Below, piece by piece: positions 16,476-26,534 of a stretch of DNA of 64,000 bases (position 1 is its first letter; each line of letters opens with the position of its first letter). The DNA is from Roseiarcus sp963784805 (GTDB lineage Bacteria; Pseudomonadota; Alphaproteobacteria; Rhizobiales; Beijerinckiaceae): NCBI GenBank assembly GCA_963784805.1, contig CAWASR010000028.1, forward strand, positions 248,001 to 312,000, read 5' to 3'. A program made the position numbers and the translations under genes. A model generated the notes under the pieces. The model saw only the letters and a program-made list of their open reading frames with translations. It did no database searches and was not told the DNA's origin.

Positions 16476-17302
16476 GAAAGGGCCCGTCCCGTCATCCGGC
16501 GCACGGCGAGGCGTCCCGGCGCGCCCGGGTCGTGCGCCGGCAGATAGATCGTGCGGCGCGAGGCCGCGAAGGTCCGGATGGCGCTCAGCGTCGTCGACGC
16601 CGCGCCTTCATCGGCGCCGACGCCGTCGATCCGGCCCGCCAGCATCGCCTCCTCGTCGTATGAGGCGTCGCCGGCGATGAAGATCGCCGCATCGCCGTCC
16701 TCGACGATGATCGAAAGATGGTCGGGCGTATGGCCGGGGGTGGCGACGGCGACGATCGCGCCGTCGGCGGTCAGACGCCGTGAGCGAGCGAAAGGCCCGT
16801 AGGCGCCGCCGTCGAGGGCGAGCGGCGTGGGATCGAAATTTTCTGGCCGGCGCTGCGGCAGGTAGCCGCGAATCCGGCCGGCAATTCCCGAGGCGATGGC
16901 GAGTTCGCCGGGACTGACCAGCACCTCGCTCTTCGGGAACGCCGCCAGGCCAGCGTCGTGATCGATATGCAGGTGCGTCAGCACGACTCGTCTGACGTCG
17001 TCGGCGCCGATGCCGATCACCTGCAGTTGCGGCGCGATCTCCTGTTCCGGCTCGATGTCGAAGCGCACCGCGAGTCGAAAATAGGGATGCCAGCGCGGCA
17101 GGCGCTTGAGTTCAGCCGAGGCGCCCGTATCGACGAGGATCACGCCGTCGCGATGTTCGACCGCATAGGCCAAAGTCGGCAGCCACGGCGACCATTCGGC
17201 GTCGATCAGCGGCCGGAGGCGACGCGCAAGGCCATGTCCCCTGCCGACGATCTGGCTCGCCTTGATCTGCACCCTCCCGGTTTGAATGGCGTGGACGCGC
17301 AT
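16472..17302 (-). CDS. MBL-fold metallo-hydrolase, lactonase-like
   Basis: A 276-residue metallo-beta-lactamase-fold enzyme with the complete two-metal set: THLHIDHDAG (HxHxDH), a later His in TPGHTPDH, the bridging Asp in AGDASYDE and a C-terminal His in LPAHDPG. Size and motif layout match the N-acyl-homoserine lactonase (AttM/AiiA) branch, which opens lactone rings, but other esters are possible. No signal peptide, so probably cytoplasmic. It is divergent from the AraC-family gene, which might regulate it. Confidence 0.82.
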   Translation of the reverse strand: MRVHAIQTGRVQIKASQIVGRGHGLARRLRPLIDAEWSPWLPTLAYAVEHRDGVILVDTGASAELKRLPRWHPYFRLAVRFDIEPEQEIAPQLQVIGIGADDVRRVVLTHLHIDHDAGLAAFPKSEVLVSPGELAIASGIAGRIRGYLPQRRPENFDPTPLALDGGAYGPFARSRRLTADGAIVAVATPGHTPDHLSIIVEDGDAAIFIAGDASYDEEAMLAGRIDGVGADEGAASTTLSAIRTFAASRRTIYLPAHDPGAPGRLAVRRMTGRALS

Positions 17303-17574
17303 GGCGCTTCCCCTCTCATCGGTTCGAGTTGTCGTCGGCTGATCCGCCCCAGGCGCTTGTCGCCGGATTCGCTCGAATATTTGAGACCATAGCTGAGAGC
17401 GCGATCGAGGCGGATATGTTCGGATCCGGATCAGTCCGACCGCGGGCGCGACCGGCGCGTCGGCGTTCTTCCGCCCGCAGGCGAACGCGTCGGCGTCACT
17501 GGTTCCTTTCCCCTTGCATTCGCGCCTAAAACAGCCGCTAGATGAGGCTGCGCGTTAATCGTGGGGGCATTGAC

Positions 17575-18618
17575 GTGACCGAGCGAGCGAGTCTTCACCC
17601 GCCGACAGTGACAGGCTTCGCCGCCAAGTGTGCGATTGCGGCTCTGCAAAAGCACAACGTGCCAACAACGGCGCTGTTGCAGCGGGCCGGGCTTTCGGAG
17701 CGCGCCTTCGACGATCCGCGGGACCGGGTCTCCGCGATGGCTCAGGTGAATTTACTCGAGTACGCGGCCGAGGCGATGGGCGACAGCGCCTTCGGGCTCC
17801 ACCTCGCCGAGCAGTCGAATCCGCGCGCGGCAGGCCTATTGTTTTACGTCGTGTCCGCAGCGAAAAGTATGGACGAGTCAGTCGCGCTGCTTGCCCGTTA
17901 CTGTAAAATTGTCAACGAAAGCATACGCTTGAAATTAACGCACCGGCCTGTGGGCGTCATCGTTGATGTCGACTACGTCGGGATTTCGCGGCATCGGATG
18001 CGGCAGAATTCGGAATTCGGGATTTCCGTGGTCGTCAAGGCTCTCCGGGAGATTACGGGCCGCGAGGTCCGGCCGACCCGGGTCGCCTGGGCGCATGCTC
18101 GCACCACCGACGTGCGGGAGTTCGAACGATTTTACGGCTGCCCGGTCGAGTTCGGCGCGCCGTCCGATCAGATCGAGTTCTCGAACGAAACGTTCGCTCT
18201 TCCGCTCGTCACCGAAGATCCACATTTGCTCGAAACGCTGCGGCCGTTCTGCGACGAGGCCGCGAGGGCGCGCAACACCGCAACCGGCTCCTTGCGCGCT
18301 TCGGTCGAGACCGAAGTCCAACGATTGTTGCCGCACGGCCAGGCGCAGGCGGAGAGGGTCGCCAAAGCGCTGGGCGTCAGCGTTCGGACTTTGTCGCGCA
18401 GGCTCGCCGCCGAAGCCACGACCTTCGCCGAGGTCGTCGACCAATTACGCCGAAGCCTGGCGCTCGAGTATCTCAAAGAGCCGGGGTTCTCGTTGGCGCA
18501 AATCGCCTGGCTTCTCGGATACGAGGGCTCAACGTCGTTCAATCACGCCTTCAAACGCTGGACTGGCCGCTCGCCGTCCGCCGCCCGGAACGGGAAGCAA
18601 CTTTCGGAGTCGGCATAA
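17575..18618 (+). CDS. AraC-family transcriptional regulator
   Basis: About 347 residues. The N-terminal ~200 residues fit the Arabinose_bd-type ligand domain (FGLHLAEQSNPRAAGL region), and the C-terminus is a double helix-turn-helix: RVAKALGVSVRTLSRRL and SLAQIAWLLGYEGSTSFNHAFKRWTG. GTG 17575 is chosen because GGGGG at 17563-17567 precedes it by 7 nt; ATG 17542 is in frame but has no ribosome site. It lies divergent to the lactonase-like gene across ~270 nt, so local regulation is plausible. Ligand unknown. Confidence 0.88.
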   Translation: MTERASLHPPTVTGFAAKCAIAALQKHNVPTTALLQRAGLSERAFDDPRDRVSAMAQVNLLEYAAEAMGDSAFGLHLAEQSNPRAAGLLFYVVSAAKSMDESVALLARYCKIVNESIRLKLTHRPVGVIVDVDYVGISRHRMRQNSEFGISVVVKALREITGREVRPTRVAWAHARTTDVREFERFYGCPVEFGAPSDQIEFSNETFALPLVTEDPHLLETLRPFCDEAARARNTATGSLRASVETEVQRLLPHGQAQAERVAKALGVSVRTLSRRLAAEATTFAEVVDQLRRSLALEYLKEPGFSLAQIAWLLGYEGSTSFNHAFKRWTGRSPSAARNGKQLSESA

Positions 18619-18629
18619 GCCGGGCTTGC

Positions 18630-18643
18630 CTGCGCCGGCGCAG
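18630..18643. terminator. CTGCGC-CG-GCGCAG hairpin after AraC gene
   Basis: A perfect 6-bp palindromic stem lies 11 nt after the stop codon, with looser flanking pairing (CTTGC / GCAAG). It has no T-run, so it is at most a weak or factor-dependent terminator. The rest of the gap to murG (to 18911) shows nothing recognisable. Confidence 0.3.
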
Positions 18644-18911
18644 CGCCAGCAAGCGAACTTGGCGGGAAAAGGCAGAAACTTGGCGGCTTTCGGCAAGACT
18701 CGCGGCCGCCAGCGTTTTATCGCGGGCTGCCAGCCGCGCCACGCGCAACTGAACTGAGAAACGGCGCGACAATCTGCTTCATCACAATGCTGGCGCCGCC
18801 TCGCCCCGCCCGGTAATTCCCCACTGGCGCGGGGTTTTCCTTTCCAAAGGCGCGGGACCCCTCTTGCTTTCCACATTCAAGAGGGCAAGCGATCCGGCCG
18901 TCGCGGGGCCG

Positions 18912-20012
18912 TCAAATCGGCAGCGCAATGCTCAGAACGAGATCCGCGAGACGGTCGGCCGCCTCCGCGACGCCGGTCGATTTCGCGGCCTGGGCCGAGG
19001 CCGCGAGCTTCGCCGGCGAGGCCAGCGCTTCCTGAAGTATCTTCGCCAGCCGCTCGGGCGTGAAGTCGGATTGCGGCACCACCGTCGAGCCTCCCGACGC
19101 GGCGAGCGTCGCCGCATTCGCGGCCTGGTCATGATCGAGCGCATGCGGGAACGGCACCAGAACCGAGGGGCGGCCGATGACCGCGAGCTCGGACACCGTC
19201 GAAGCGCCGGCCCGGCCGATGACGAGATGCGAGTCCGCCATCCTGGCCGGCAGATCGTCGAAGAACTCGGCGATCTCAACCGGAAATTTCATCCGCGCGC
19301 AGGCGGCGGCGACGCGCGCCTTGTCCTCGCCGCGCGCCTGCTGGGTTAGACGGATCCACTGGCGCTCGTCGGCGCTGAGCAGCGCCAGCGCCGCCGGAAC
19401 GACGTCGGCCATCACCCGCGCTCCTTGCGATCCCCCGGTCACCAGCAATCTGAGGCGACGACCGGCGAAATCGGGATAGGGCGTCGAGGCGGCCGCGATG
19501 ACGGCTGGACGGACAGGATTGCCGGTGAAGCGCGTCTTGGCCTTGGTCGCCGCGTCGACCTCCCTCAAATCGGGAAAGCCGCAGGCGATAAGAGAAACGC
19601 GGGGGCTGAGGAAACGGTTGGCCCGACCCATCACCGCGTTCTGCTCATGCAACGCGCTGGGAATGCGCAGCAGGGAGGCCGCGACGAGCGGGGGCACCGT
19701 CGGATATCCGCCAAAGCCCACGACGGCGCGCGGCCTTATGCGCCTGAGCTTGACCAGCGCCACCGCCACGCCCACGCCCAAAGTGAGCGCCGCGCGCGAT
19801 TTGGCGACTAGTCCGGCGGCGGTCGTCGTGGCGGAGGGAAAGGCGTGTATCGCGCGAGCCGGGAAATCCTCGCCGAACTTCATCGCCCTCTCGTCTGTCG
19901 CCAGTTCGACCTCGACGCCGCGCCCGGCCAGCGCGGCGGCAAGGGCGGCGGCCGGGAAGAGATGGCCGCCGGTGCCGCCAGCGGCCAGCAGAACGCAGCG
20001 CGGACGGTTCAT
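18912..20012 (-). CDS. murG: UDP-GlcNAc:lipid I GlcNAc transferase
   Basis: A 366-residue peripheral membrane GT28 enzyme that makes lipid II from lipid I. The N-terminal GGTGGHLFPA loop, the second Gly-rich GGSQGARV loop, and the acceptor/donor region ending in GRAGASTVSEL and PFPHALDHDQ are all present. It overlaps ftsW by 4 nt (ATGA), the last gene of the dcw run here. In most Alphaproteobacteria murC, murB, ddl, ftsQ, ftsA and ftsZ would follow; here an AraC regulator and efflux genes follow instead. Confidence 0.96.
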   Translation of the reverse strand: MNRPRCVLLAAGGTGGHLFPAAALAAALAGRGVEVELATDERAMKFGEDFPARAIHAFPSATTTAAGLVAKSRAALTLGVGVAVALVKLRRIRPRAVVGFGGYPTVPPLVAASLLRIPSALHEQNAVMGRANRFLSPRVSLIACGFPDLREVDAATKAKTRFTGNPVRPAVIAAASTPYPDFAGRRLRLLVTGGSQGARVMADVVPAALALLSADERQWIRLTQQARGEDKARVAAACARMKFPVEIAEFFDDLPARMADSHLVIGRAGASTVSELAVIGRPSVLVPFPHALDHDQAANAATLAASGGSTVVPQSDFTPERLAKILQEALASPAKLAASAQAAKSTGVAEAADRLADLVLSIALPI

Positions 20013-21151
20013 TCCGCCGCGGCCACGTGATGCTCCAGATCCGCCAACGGGCGCTTGCGGGTCGCCGCAAGCAGGAACCCCATGCCGAGACCGAGCGCGA
20101 GCAGGGACGAGCCGCCATAGGAGATGAATGGCAACGTCATCCCTTTGGCCGGCACCGCCCGCAGGTTGACCGCAATGTTGATCCAGCTTTGCACGCCAAA
20201 CATGATCGTCATGCCTGCGGCTACGAAACGGCAGAACGGGTCCTGATTGCGCAAGGCGAGAAGGAGCCCGCGCAACACGATGAAGCCGAAGAAGGCGATC
20301 AGCGCCAGACAGGCGATCATGCCGAATTCCTCGCCGGCGACCGCGAAGACGAAGTCGGTGTGCGCGTCCGGGAGGATGCGCTTGTAGACCCCCTCGCCCG
20401 GCCCCCGTCCGAACCAGCCTCCCGAAAGGATGCTCTGCAGGGCGGTGTCGACCTGGAAAGTGTCGACCATGCCCCCGGTTGAGTCCGGGTCGAGAAAGCG
20501 CAACACCCGCTCGTGCACGTGCGGCGACAGCTTGAAGACGGTGAAGCCGCTCGCGACCCCAAGCCCGCCGATGCCGGCCACCCAGAACCAGTGCAGGCCG
20601 GCCATGAAAAAAAGCGAGGCCCAGACGATCCCCACCAGCAGCGTCTGGCCGAAGTCAGGCTGCAGGATCAGCGGGACGATCGTCAGCGGCAGAATCACGA
20701 AGGACAGAACCTTCGCCAGCACCGCCGTCGGCGCCTTGCGGCCGCTTTCGGTAAACGCCCACGCGGCGAGAACGACAAAGGCGGGTTTGATGAATTCCGA
20801 GGGCTGGAGGCCGAAGATCCATCGCCGCGCGCCCTTGACCTCCACCCCGTACATCAGCGCAAGGACGATGAGCGCCAGCGACACGACGTACACCAGCAGC
20901 GCCGCGCGACGAACGTGGCGGGGCGACAGGAACGAGGTCGCGACCATAACGATCGCCGTCGGCGGCAGCATAAACGCCTGTCGATCGACGAAATGAAAGG
21001 TCGAAAGGTTGAGCCGCTCGGCGACCGCGGGGCTCGCCGCGAGCGCCATCACCAGACCGATCACCATCAGCGCCCCGAACGAGCCGAGGAGCCAACGATC
21101 GATCGTGCGCATCCAATCGGCGACCGGGCCGCGTTCCGCTCTGGACATCAT
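20009..21151 (-). CDS. ftsW: Peptidoglycan glycosyltransferase FtsW (SEDS)
   Basis: A 380-residue polytopic membrane protein, about ten segments, that polymerises lipid II at the division septum with FtsI. Family motifs seen: LQPSEFIKPAFVV, LQPDFGQTLLVG (catalytic Asp region), GEEFGMIAC and the C-terminal ISYGGSSLL. GGGAG on the minus strand precedes the first ATG. It lies between murD (17-nt gap) and murG (4-nt overlap), standard dcw order. Confidence 0.96.
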   Translation of the reverse strand: MMSRAERGPVADWMRTIDRWLLGSFGALMVIGLVMALAASPAVAERLNLSTFHFVDRQAFMLPPTAIVMVATSFLSPRHVRRAALLVYVVSLALIVLALMYGVEVKGARRWIFGLQPSEFIKPAFVVLAAWAFTESGRKAPTAVLAKVLSFVILPLTIVPLILQPDFGQTLLVGIVWASLFFMAGLHWFWVAGIGGLGVASGFTVFKLSPHVHERVLRFLDPDSTGGMVDTFQVDTALQSILSGGWFGRGPGEGVYKRILPDAHTDFVFAVAGEEFGMIACLALIAFFGFIVLRGLLLALRNQDPFCRFVAAGMTIMFGVQSWINIAVNLRAVPAKGMTLPFISYGGSSLLALGLGMGFLLAATRKRPLADLEHHVAAAE

Positions 21152-21168
21152 AGGCTGCCGCTCCCTCT

Positions 21169-22578
21169 TTAGTCGCGCGTCCGGGCGACGCCCGCGCGCG
21201 CGATCAGGCCGGCGACGGCCGCCCGGAAAGCGTCGCCACGCGCCTCGAAATTCTTGAATTGATCAAACGAGGAGCAAGCCGGCGATAACAGCACCACCGG
21301 CTCTTCCGCCCCGGATCCCGACGCATCCTTCGCCGCCGCTTCCGTCGCCGCGCTCAGGGTCCCGCATCTCTCCGTCCGCACGGCGCCGGAAAGCGTGCGC
21401 GCAAACTCCTCGCTCGCGGCGCCGATCAAATAGGCCTTGGCGACCCGCGGGAACAGCCGGCGAAGCGGCTCGACTCCGCCCTCCTTCGGCTTGCCGCCGA
21501 GAATCCAGTATATGTCGCGAAACGACAAGAGCGCCTTCTCCGCCGCGTCCGGATTGGTCGCTTTGGAGTCGTTGACGAACAGCACCCTGCCCAGGCGCCC
21601 GATCTCCTCCATGCGGTGCGCGAGGCCGGGGAAGGACAAGAACGCTCGCGCGATTTGATCACGCTCGACGCCCATCGCCCTCGCCGCGGCGTAGGCGAAC
21701 GCCGCGTTCTGGCCGTTGTGCGCGCCTCGCAGCGCCCTCGCGCCGGCGAGATCGACGGGGAGCGCAGCCTCTGCGCGCGACAACACCCGACGCTCGCTCA
21801 CGATGACGTCGGCAAGCGGCGACGCCTCGCCCGACACCGCGATGACGCGCGGTTTGCCCGCGCGGGCCTTCAGGCGTGCGCAGATCTCCCGGCTTGGCTG
21901 GTCGTCAACGCCGATCAGCGCGACATCGGACTGGGCGACGAGGCGCTCCTTGATCGCGGCGTAGCGCGCGAGATCGCCGTGCCGATCGAGATGGTCCGGA
22001 GTGATGTTGATGAGCGCGCCGAGGCTCGGGGCGAGCGAAGGCGCGAGGTCGATCTGATAGGACGAACACTCGATCACATGCGCGCGATCGTTCGCGGGCG
22101 GCGGCAGTTCGAGAACCGGCACGCCGATGTTTCCGCCCAGGGCGACGTCCCGTCCGGCGTCCTTCAGAATATGGGCGATAAGCGCGGCTGTCGTCGATTT
22201 GCCGTTGGTGCCGGTGACCGCCACGAACGGCGAATCGGGCGCTCTGGCGTTGTGTTCGCGGGTGAATAGCTCGATATCGCCCACGATCGGAACGCCGGCC
22301 TGTTCCGCGAGCCTGACCGTCCAATGCGGCGCCGGATGCGTCAGCGGCACGCCCGGCGACAGAACGAGGACCTTGAAGCCGCGCCAATCGGCCTTGGCGA
22401 GATCGACGAGGTCGAAGCCCGCGGCGGCCGTGCGGTCGCGCGCCTCCGAGTTGTCGTCCCACGCCGCGACCGCTGCGCCGCCTTCCGCCAGCGCCCGCAG
22501 GGTCGACAGCCCCGACCCGCCGAGACCGAAGACGGCGACGTTCTGACCGCGCAAAGTCTCGACCGGCGTCATCGTCAC
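21169..22578 (-). CDS. murD: UDP-MurNAc-L-Ala:D-Glu ligase
   Basis: A 469-residue cytoplasmic ATP-dependent Mur ligase. VFGLGGSGLSTLRAL marks the N-terminal UDP-binding domain, TGTNGKSTTAALIAH the ATP P-loop, NITPDHLDRH and HRMEEIGR the central domain, and FVNDSKATNPDA the conserved NDSKAT motif. Start GTG 22578 (VTMTPVE) overlaps the mraY stop as GTGA; an ATG two codons in is the alternative. Confidence 0.95.
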   Translation of the reverse strand: MTMTPVETLRGQNVAVFGLGGSGLSTLRALAEGGAAVAAWDDNSEARDRTAAAGFDLVDLAKADWRGFKVLVLSPGVPLTHPAPHWTVRLAEQAGVPIVGDIELFTREHNARAPDSPFVAVTGTNGKSTTAALIAHILKDAGRDVALGGNIGVPVLELPPPANDRAHVIECSSYQIDLAPSLAPSLGALINITPDHLDRHGDLARYAAIKERLVAQSDVALIGVDDQPSREICARLKARAGKPRVIAVSGEASPLADVIVSERRVLSRAEAALPVDLAGARALRGAHNGQNAAFAYAAARAMGVERDQIARAFLSFPGLAHRMEEIGRLGRVLFVNDSKATNPDAAEKALLSFRDIYWILGGKPKEGGVEPLRRLFPRVAKAYLIGAASEEFARTLSGAVRTERCGTLSAATEAAAKDASGSGAEEPVVLLSPACSSFDQFKNFEARGDAFRAAVAGLIARAGVARTRD

Positions 22579-23657
22579 CTCAGCTTGAGAAATGCGAGGC
22601 CGACCATCGCCAGCACGAAGGCGATGATCCAGAAGCGCATGACGATCTGAGCCTCCGACCAGCCGAGCTGTTCGAAGTGATGATGGATCGGCGCCATGCG
22701 AAATACGCGCTTGCCGGTAAGCTTGAATGAAGCGACCTGCACGACGACCGACAACGCCTCAATGACGAAAAGGCCGCCGATCACCGCCAGCACGATCTCG
22801 TGCTTGATCGCCACCGCCGTCGCGCCGAGCAGGCCGCCGAGCGCCAACGAACCGGTGTCGCCCATGAAAATCTGGGCCGGCGGCGCGTTGAACCACAGGA
22901 ACCCGACGCCGGCGCCGATCATCGCGCCGCAGACCACCATGAGGTCGCCGGCAAAGGGGACGTGATTGATCAAAAGATAGTGCGAATAGATCGCGCTGCC
23001 GGCGAGATAGGCGATGAGGCCGAGCGTCGCCCCGGCGATCATGACTGGAACGATCGCCAGACCGTCGAGGCCGTCGGTCAGATTGACCGCATTGCCGAAC
23101 GCGACGATCACAAAAGGGCCGAACAGCAGGAAGCCCCAGCCGAAGTCGAATACGTAGCCGCTGACGAAGGGAACCGCGAGTTCGGTCGTCCCGACGGCGC
23201 CGATCTGCATCATCGCATAGCAGGCGAGCGCCGCGACCACATATTCAGCCGCGAGCCGGGCCCGGCCGGAGAAGCCGCTATTCGACTGCTTGGTTACTTT
23301 CAGAAAGTCGTCGTAGAAGCCGATCCCGGCGAAGCCCGCAGTGACAAACAGCACGATCCACACATAAGGGCTTTCAAGATTGGCCCATAGCAGCGCGGAC
23401 ACGAACAGACCGAACAGGATCATCAGGCCGCCCATGGTCGGCGTGCCCTTTTTTGTCAGAATATGGGAGGCCGGACCGTCAGAGCGGATCGGCTGACCCT
23501 TGCCCTGCTTGAGACGAAGCGCGGAAATGATCGTCGGACCGAGGAAGAAGACCAGAAAGAGCCCTGTTCCCGCGGCGCCGAGGGTGCGGAAGGTCAGATA
23601 GCGGAACAGGTGGAATACGCCCGGCAATTCCGGAATGTCAGCGAGCCACGTCAGCAT
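22575..23657 (-). CDS. mraY: Phospho-MurNAc-pentapeptide translocase
   Basis: A 360-residue membrane enzyme that forms lipid I on undecaprenyl phosphate, with ten membrane segments. Active-site motifs: GFYDDFLKV (two Asp), NLTDGLDGLA (Asp) and the MAPIHHHFE triple-His loop. The open frame continues upstream through murF, but ATG 23657 (MLTWLADIPE), with AGGAAG upstream, is the family's start and gives normal length. Confidence 0.96.
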   Translation of the reverse strand: MLTWLADIPELPGVFHLFRYLTFRTLGAAGTGLFLVFFLGPTIISALRLKQGKGQPIRSDGPASHILTKKGTPTMGGLMILFGLFVSALLWANLESPYVWIVLFVTAGFAGIGFYDDFLKVTKQSNSGFSGRARLAAEYVVAALACYAMMQIGAVGTTELAVPFVSGYVFDFGWGFLLFGPFVIVAFGNAVNLTDGLDGLAIVPVMIAGATLGLIAYLAGSAIYSHYLLINHVPFAGDLMVVCGAMIGAGVGFLWFNAPPAQIFMGDTGSLALGGLLGATAVAIKHEIVLAVIGGLFVIEALSVVVQVASFKLTGKRVFRMAPIHHHFEQLGWSEAQIVMRFWIIAFVLAMVGLAFLKLR

Positions 23658-23665
23658 CGAGCTTC

Positions 23666-25084
23666 CTAACCTCCCGCGCCGGGGCGGGAGAAATGCTCTC
23701 GCAGGGCCGCGACCACCGGACCCATCCGACTGCCGTTGGACCCCTTGACCATTGCGACGTCGCCGGCCCTCAGCGCGCTTGCGACTTCGGCGGTCAGCTC
23801 GACCGGCCCCTGGGTCCAGGCCGCGCGCATCGACGCGGGCGCAGCGTCGAACAACGCCCGCGCAAGCGGCCCCGCGGCGAACAGGAGATCGACTTTGTTG
23901 GCGCATAGATCGGCCGCCAGCTGCGCGTGCATCGCAGCGCCGTCGGCCCCAAGTTCGAGCATGTCGCCGATGATCGCGATCCGCCGCCCGTTCGGCCCCG
24001 GCCTCGCCGCGCCAAGCAGCGACAGGGCGGCCCGCATCGAGGCCGGGTTGGCGTTGTAGGATTCGTCGATGATGGTGGCTGAGCCCTCGGCTGTCGCGAC
24101 GGTGATGCGCTCGCCCCTGCCCTTCTGCGGCGAAAATCGGTCGAGCGCGGCGGCGCACGTCTCGATGTCCGCGCCAAGTGCGTTTGTCGCGAGAAGCGCG
24201 CCAAGGGCGTTCAGCGCCATGTGGACGCCGGGGGCGCCGAGAACGAAGCGCATCTCGCGCCCCAGGACGCGCGCCCGCACGCGCGAGCCATTGTCGGTCT
24301 CCACGGCGTCCAGGAGTTGGGCGTCGCATCCGGCGCTGGCGCCGAAACTGACCACGCGCGCTCCCCTCGCCGCCGCGGCTTTCGCGAGACGACCGAATTG
24401 CGGCGCGTCGCGATTGAGCACGGCCGTCCCGCCCGGCTCGAGCCCCAGGAACACTTCCGCCTTCGCGTCGGCAATCGCCTCGAGGGAGCCCAGATACTCG
24501 ATGTGGACCGCCGCGATCGTTGTCACGAGCGCCGCATGGGGACGCGCCATCCGCGTAAGCGGCGCGATCTCGCCGGCGTGATTCATGCCGATCTCGAGGA
24601 CGCCGAAGTCGGCGCCCGCCCGCATGCGCGCCAAGGTTAAAGGCACGCCCCAATGGTTGTTGTAGGAAGCGGGCGAGGCGTGGGTCGCGCCGCAGGCGCA
24701 GAGCATCGTGCGCAGCATCTCCTTCGCGCTGGTCTTGCCGGCCGAGCCCGTCACCGCGACAATGCGCGCCTTCGAGCGCGAGCGCGACGCGATCGCGAGC
24801 CGCTCCAGCGCGCCCAACGCGTCGTCGACCGCGAACACGGGCCCGAACGCGGCGAGCGCGCCGGCTCGCTCGCGCGTTGCGACCGCCGCCGCGGCGCCGG
24901 CCTCGAAGGCGCGCGCGACATGGTCGTGGCCGTCGTGGGTTTCACCCTTGACAGCGAAGAAAATGTCGCCGGCCTCCAGCGTGCGGGTGTCGATCGAAAC
25001 CCCGCCTACCGCGCCCCGGAGCGGCGCGCTGGCCGCGCCGCCGAGCGCATGCGTCAGTTCCGATTCGGTCCACAGCGGCGTCAT
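23666..25084 (-). CDS. murF: UDP-MurNAc-tripeptide:D-Ala-D-Ala ligase
   Basis: A 472-residue Mur ligase. The N-terminal domain holds VSIDTRTLEAGDIFFAVKG, the P-loop is GSAGKTSAKEM, the central domain has GMNHAGEIAPL and the C-terminal domain IIDESYNANPASM. It adds D-Ala-D-Ala to complete the UDP-muramoyl pentapeptide. ATG overlaps the murE stop by 4 nt, and mraY starts 8 nt later. Confidence 0.95.
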   Translation of the reverse strand: MTPLWTESELTHALGGAASAPLRGAVGGVSIDTRTLEAGDIFFAVKGETHDGHDHVARAFEAGAAAAVATRERAGALAAFGPVFAVDDALGALERLAIASRSRSKARIVAVTGSAGKTSAKEMLRTMLCACGATHASPASYNNHWGVPLTLARMRAGADFGVLEIGMNHAGEIAPLTRMARPHAALVTTIAAVHIEYLGSLEAIADAKAEVFLGLEPGGTAVLNRDAPQFGRLAKAAAARGARVVSFGASAGCDAQLLDAVETDNGSRVRARVLGREMRFVLGAPGVHMALNALGALLATNALGADIETCAAALDRFSPQKGRGERITVATAEGSATIIDESYNANPASMRAALSLLGAARPGPNGRRIAIIGDMLELGADGAAMHAQLAADLCANKVDLLFAAGPLARALFDAAPASMRAAWTQGPVELTAEVASALRAGDVAMVKGSNGSRMGPVVAALREHFSRPGAGG

Positions 25085-26523
25085 GCCGCCTCCTGCAACG
25101 CCGCGCGCGCTTCGTCCGCGTCGCTGAACGGCAGCGTCGTATCGCCGACGATCTGCCCGATTTCATGACCTTTGCCGGCGATCAGAAGCGCGTCGCCGGC
25201 GGCGAGCATGGCGACGCCCGCGCGAATCGCCTCGGCTCGGTCGCCGATCTCCAGCGCGCGTGGCGCGGCGGCGAGAATCTGCGCGCGGATCGCGGCGGCC
25301 TTCTCGGAGCGCGGATTGTCGTCGGTGACGATCGCCACATCGGCGCTGCGGGCCGCAATCGCGCCCATGATCGGCCGCTTGCCGGCGTCGCGGTCGCCGC
25401 CGCAACCGAACACGAGGATGAGGCGCCCGCGCACGTAGGGCCGCAGGGCCGCCAGAGCCTTTTCGAGCGCATCGGGCTTGTGCGCATAGTCGACGAAAAC
25501 CGTCGCGCCGCGCGTCTCGCCGATGCGCTCGAGCCGCCCCGGCGCGCCTCGCAACGACCGCAGGGCGTCGAACGTCGCCTCGGCGTCGCTGCCGGTCGCG
25601 ATGCAGAGGCCGGCGGCGACCAGCGCGTTGGCGATCTGGAAGTCGCCCGGCAAAGGCAGCCTTACGCGGCGGCGACGGCCGCCGAACTCCAGTTCAAGCA
25701 TCGAGGCGAGGCCGTCGCGGGCGGTGGACGCGAGCCGGATCGTCTCGCCCTTGGCGCCGACCGTGATCACGTCGAGGCCGCGTCCGCGCGCGGCTTCGAT
25801 GACGCGCGGCGCGATGTCGCTGTCGGCGTCGACGACAGCTGGCGCGCCAATGGGCAGGAGCTCGCGAAAAAGGCGAAGCTTGGCGGCGAGATAGGCCTCG
25901 CTTGTCAGGTGGTAGTCCAAGTGATCGCGCGTCAGATTGGTGAAGGCCGCGGCGGCCAGACGCACGCCGTCGAGACGCTTTTGGTCGAGGCCGTGAGACG
26001 AGGCCTCCAGAGCCAGATGAGTGACGCCCGCCTCGGCGAGCCGATCAAGAATCTGATGCAGCACGATCGGATCCGGCGTCGTCAGCGATCCGTAAGAGGT
26101 CAGCGGACGCGATACGACGCCAATCGTCCCGAGCGAAGCCGAGTCCCGGCCGAGCGCCTGCCAGATTTGGCGCGCGAAGGCGGCGACCGAGGTTTTGCCG
26201 CTGGTCCCGGTCACGGCGACGATCGTTTCGGGTTGACGCGGAAAGAATCGCGCCGCCGCATGCGCGAGCGCGGAACGAGCGTCGGCGACCCTGACCATTG
26301 CGGCGCCGGCGAACCGCCGCTCGCGCTCCGCGACGACGACGGCCGCGCCCTTCGCCAGCGCCTCCTCGGCATGATCGAGACCGTCGCCCTTCGCCCCTGC
26401 GAGGGCGAAGAACACGTCGCCGGGCATCGCCTTGCGGCTGTCGGACGCCAGCCCCGCGATCTCCCGCGAGGCCAGCGCGCCGTCCGCGCTCTCCAGGTCG
26501 ATAATATCGCCCAGACGCCTCAT
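25081..26523 (-). CDS. murE: UDP-MurNAc-dipeptide:meso-DAP ligase
   Basis: About 480 residues. Motifs: SRKAMPGDVFFAL near the N-terminus, ATP loop TGTSGKTS, EASSHGLDQ, NLTRDHLDYH and the DDNPRSE motif, whose Arg selects meso-diaminopimelate, so the peptidoglycan is probably the Gram-negative DAP type. ATG 26523 (MRRLGDI) is chosen for its AAAGGG site and natural N-terminus; a GTG at 26538 overlapping the ftsI stop would add five residues. Confidence 0.95.
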   Translation of the reverse strand: MRRLGDIIDLESADGALASREIAGLASDSRKAMPGDVFFALAGAKGDGLDHAEEALAKGAAVVVAERERRFAGAAMVRVADARSALAHAAARFFPRQPETIVAVTGTSGKTSVAAFARQIWQALGRDSASLGTIGVVSRPLTSYGSLTTPDPIVLHQILDRLAEAGVTHLALEASSHGLDQKRLDGVRLAAAAFTNLTRDHLDYHLTSEAYLAAKLRLFRELLPIGAPAVVDADSDIAPRVIEAARGRGLDVITVGAKGETIRLASTARDGLASMLELEFGGRRRRVRLPLPGDFQIANALVAAGLCIATGSDAEATFDALRSLRGAPGRLERIGETRGATVFVDYAHKPDALEKALAALRPYVRGRLILVFGCGGDRDAGKRPIMGAIAARSADVAIVTDDNPRSEKAAAIRAQILAAAPRALEIGDRAEAIRAGVAMLAAGDALLIAGKGHEIGQIVGDTTLPFSDADEARAALQEAA

Positions 26524-26534
26524 TTCGCCCTTTC

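Noticed and set aside
23658..24653. Upstream extension of mraY inside murF
   Set aside because: The extension is Arg/Gly-rich and overlaps murF fully; MLTWLADIPE has the proper ribosome site and family start.
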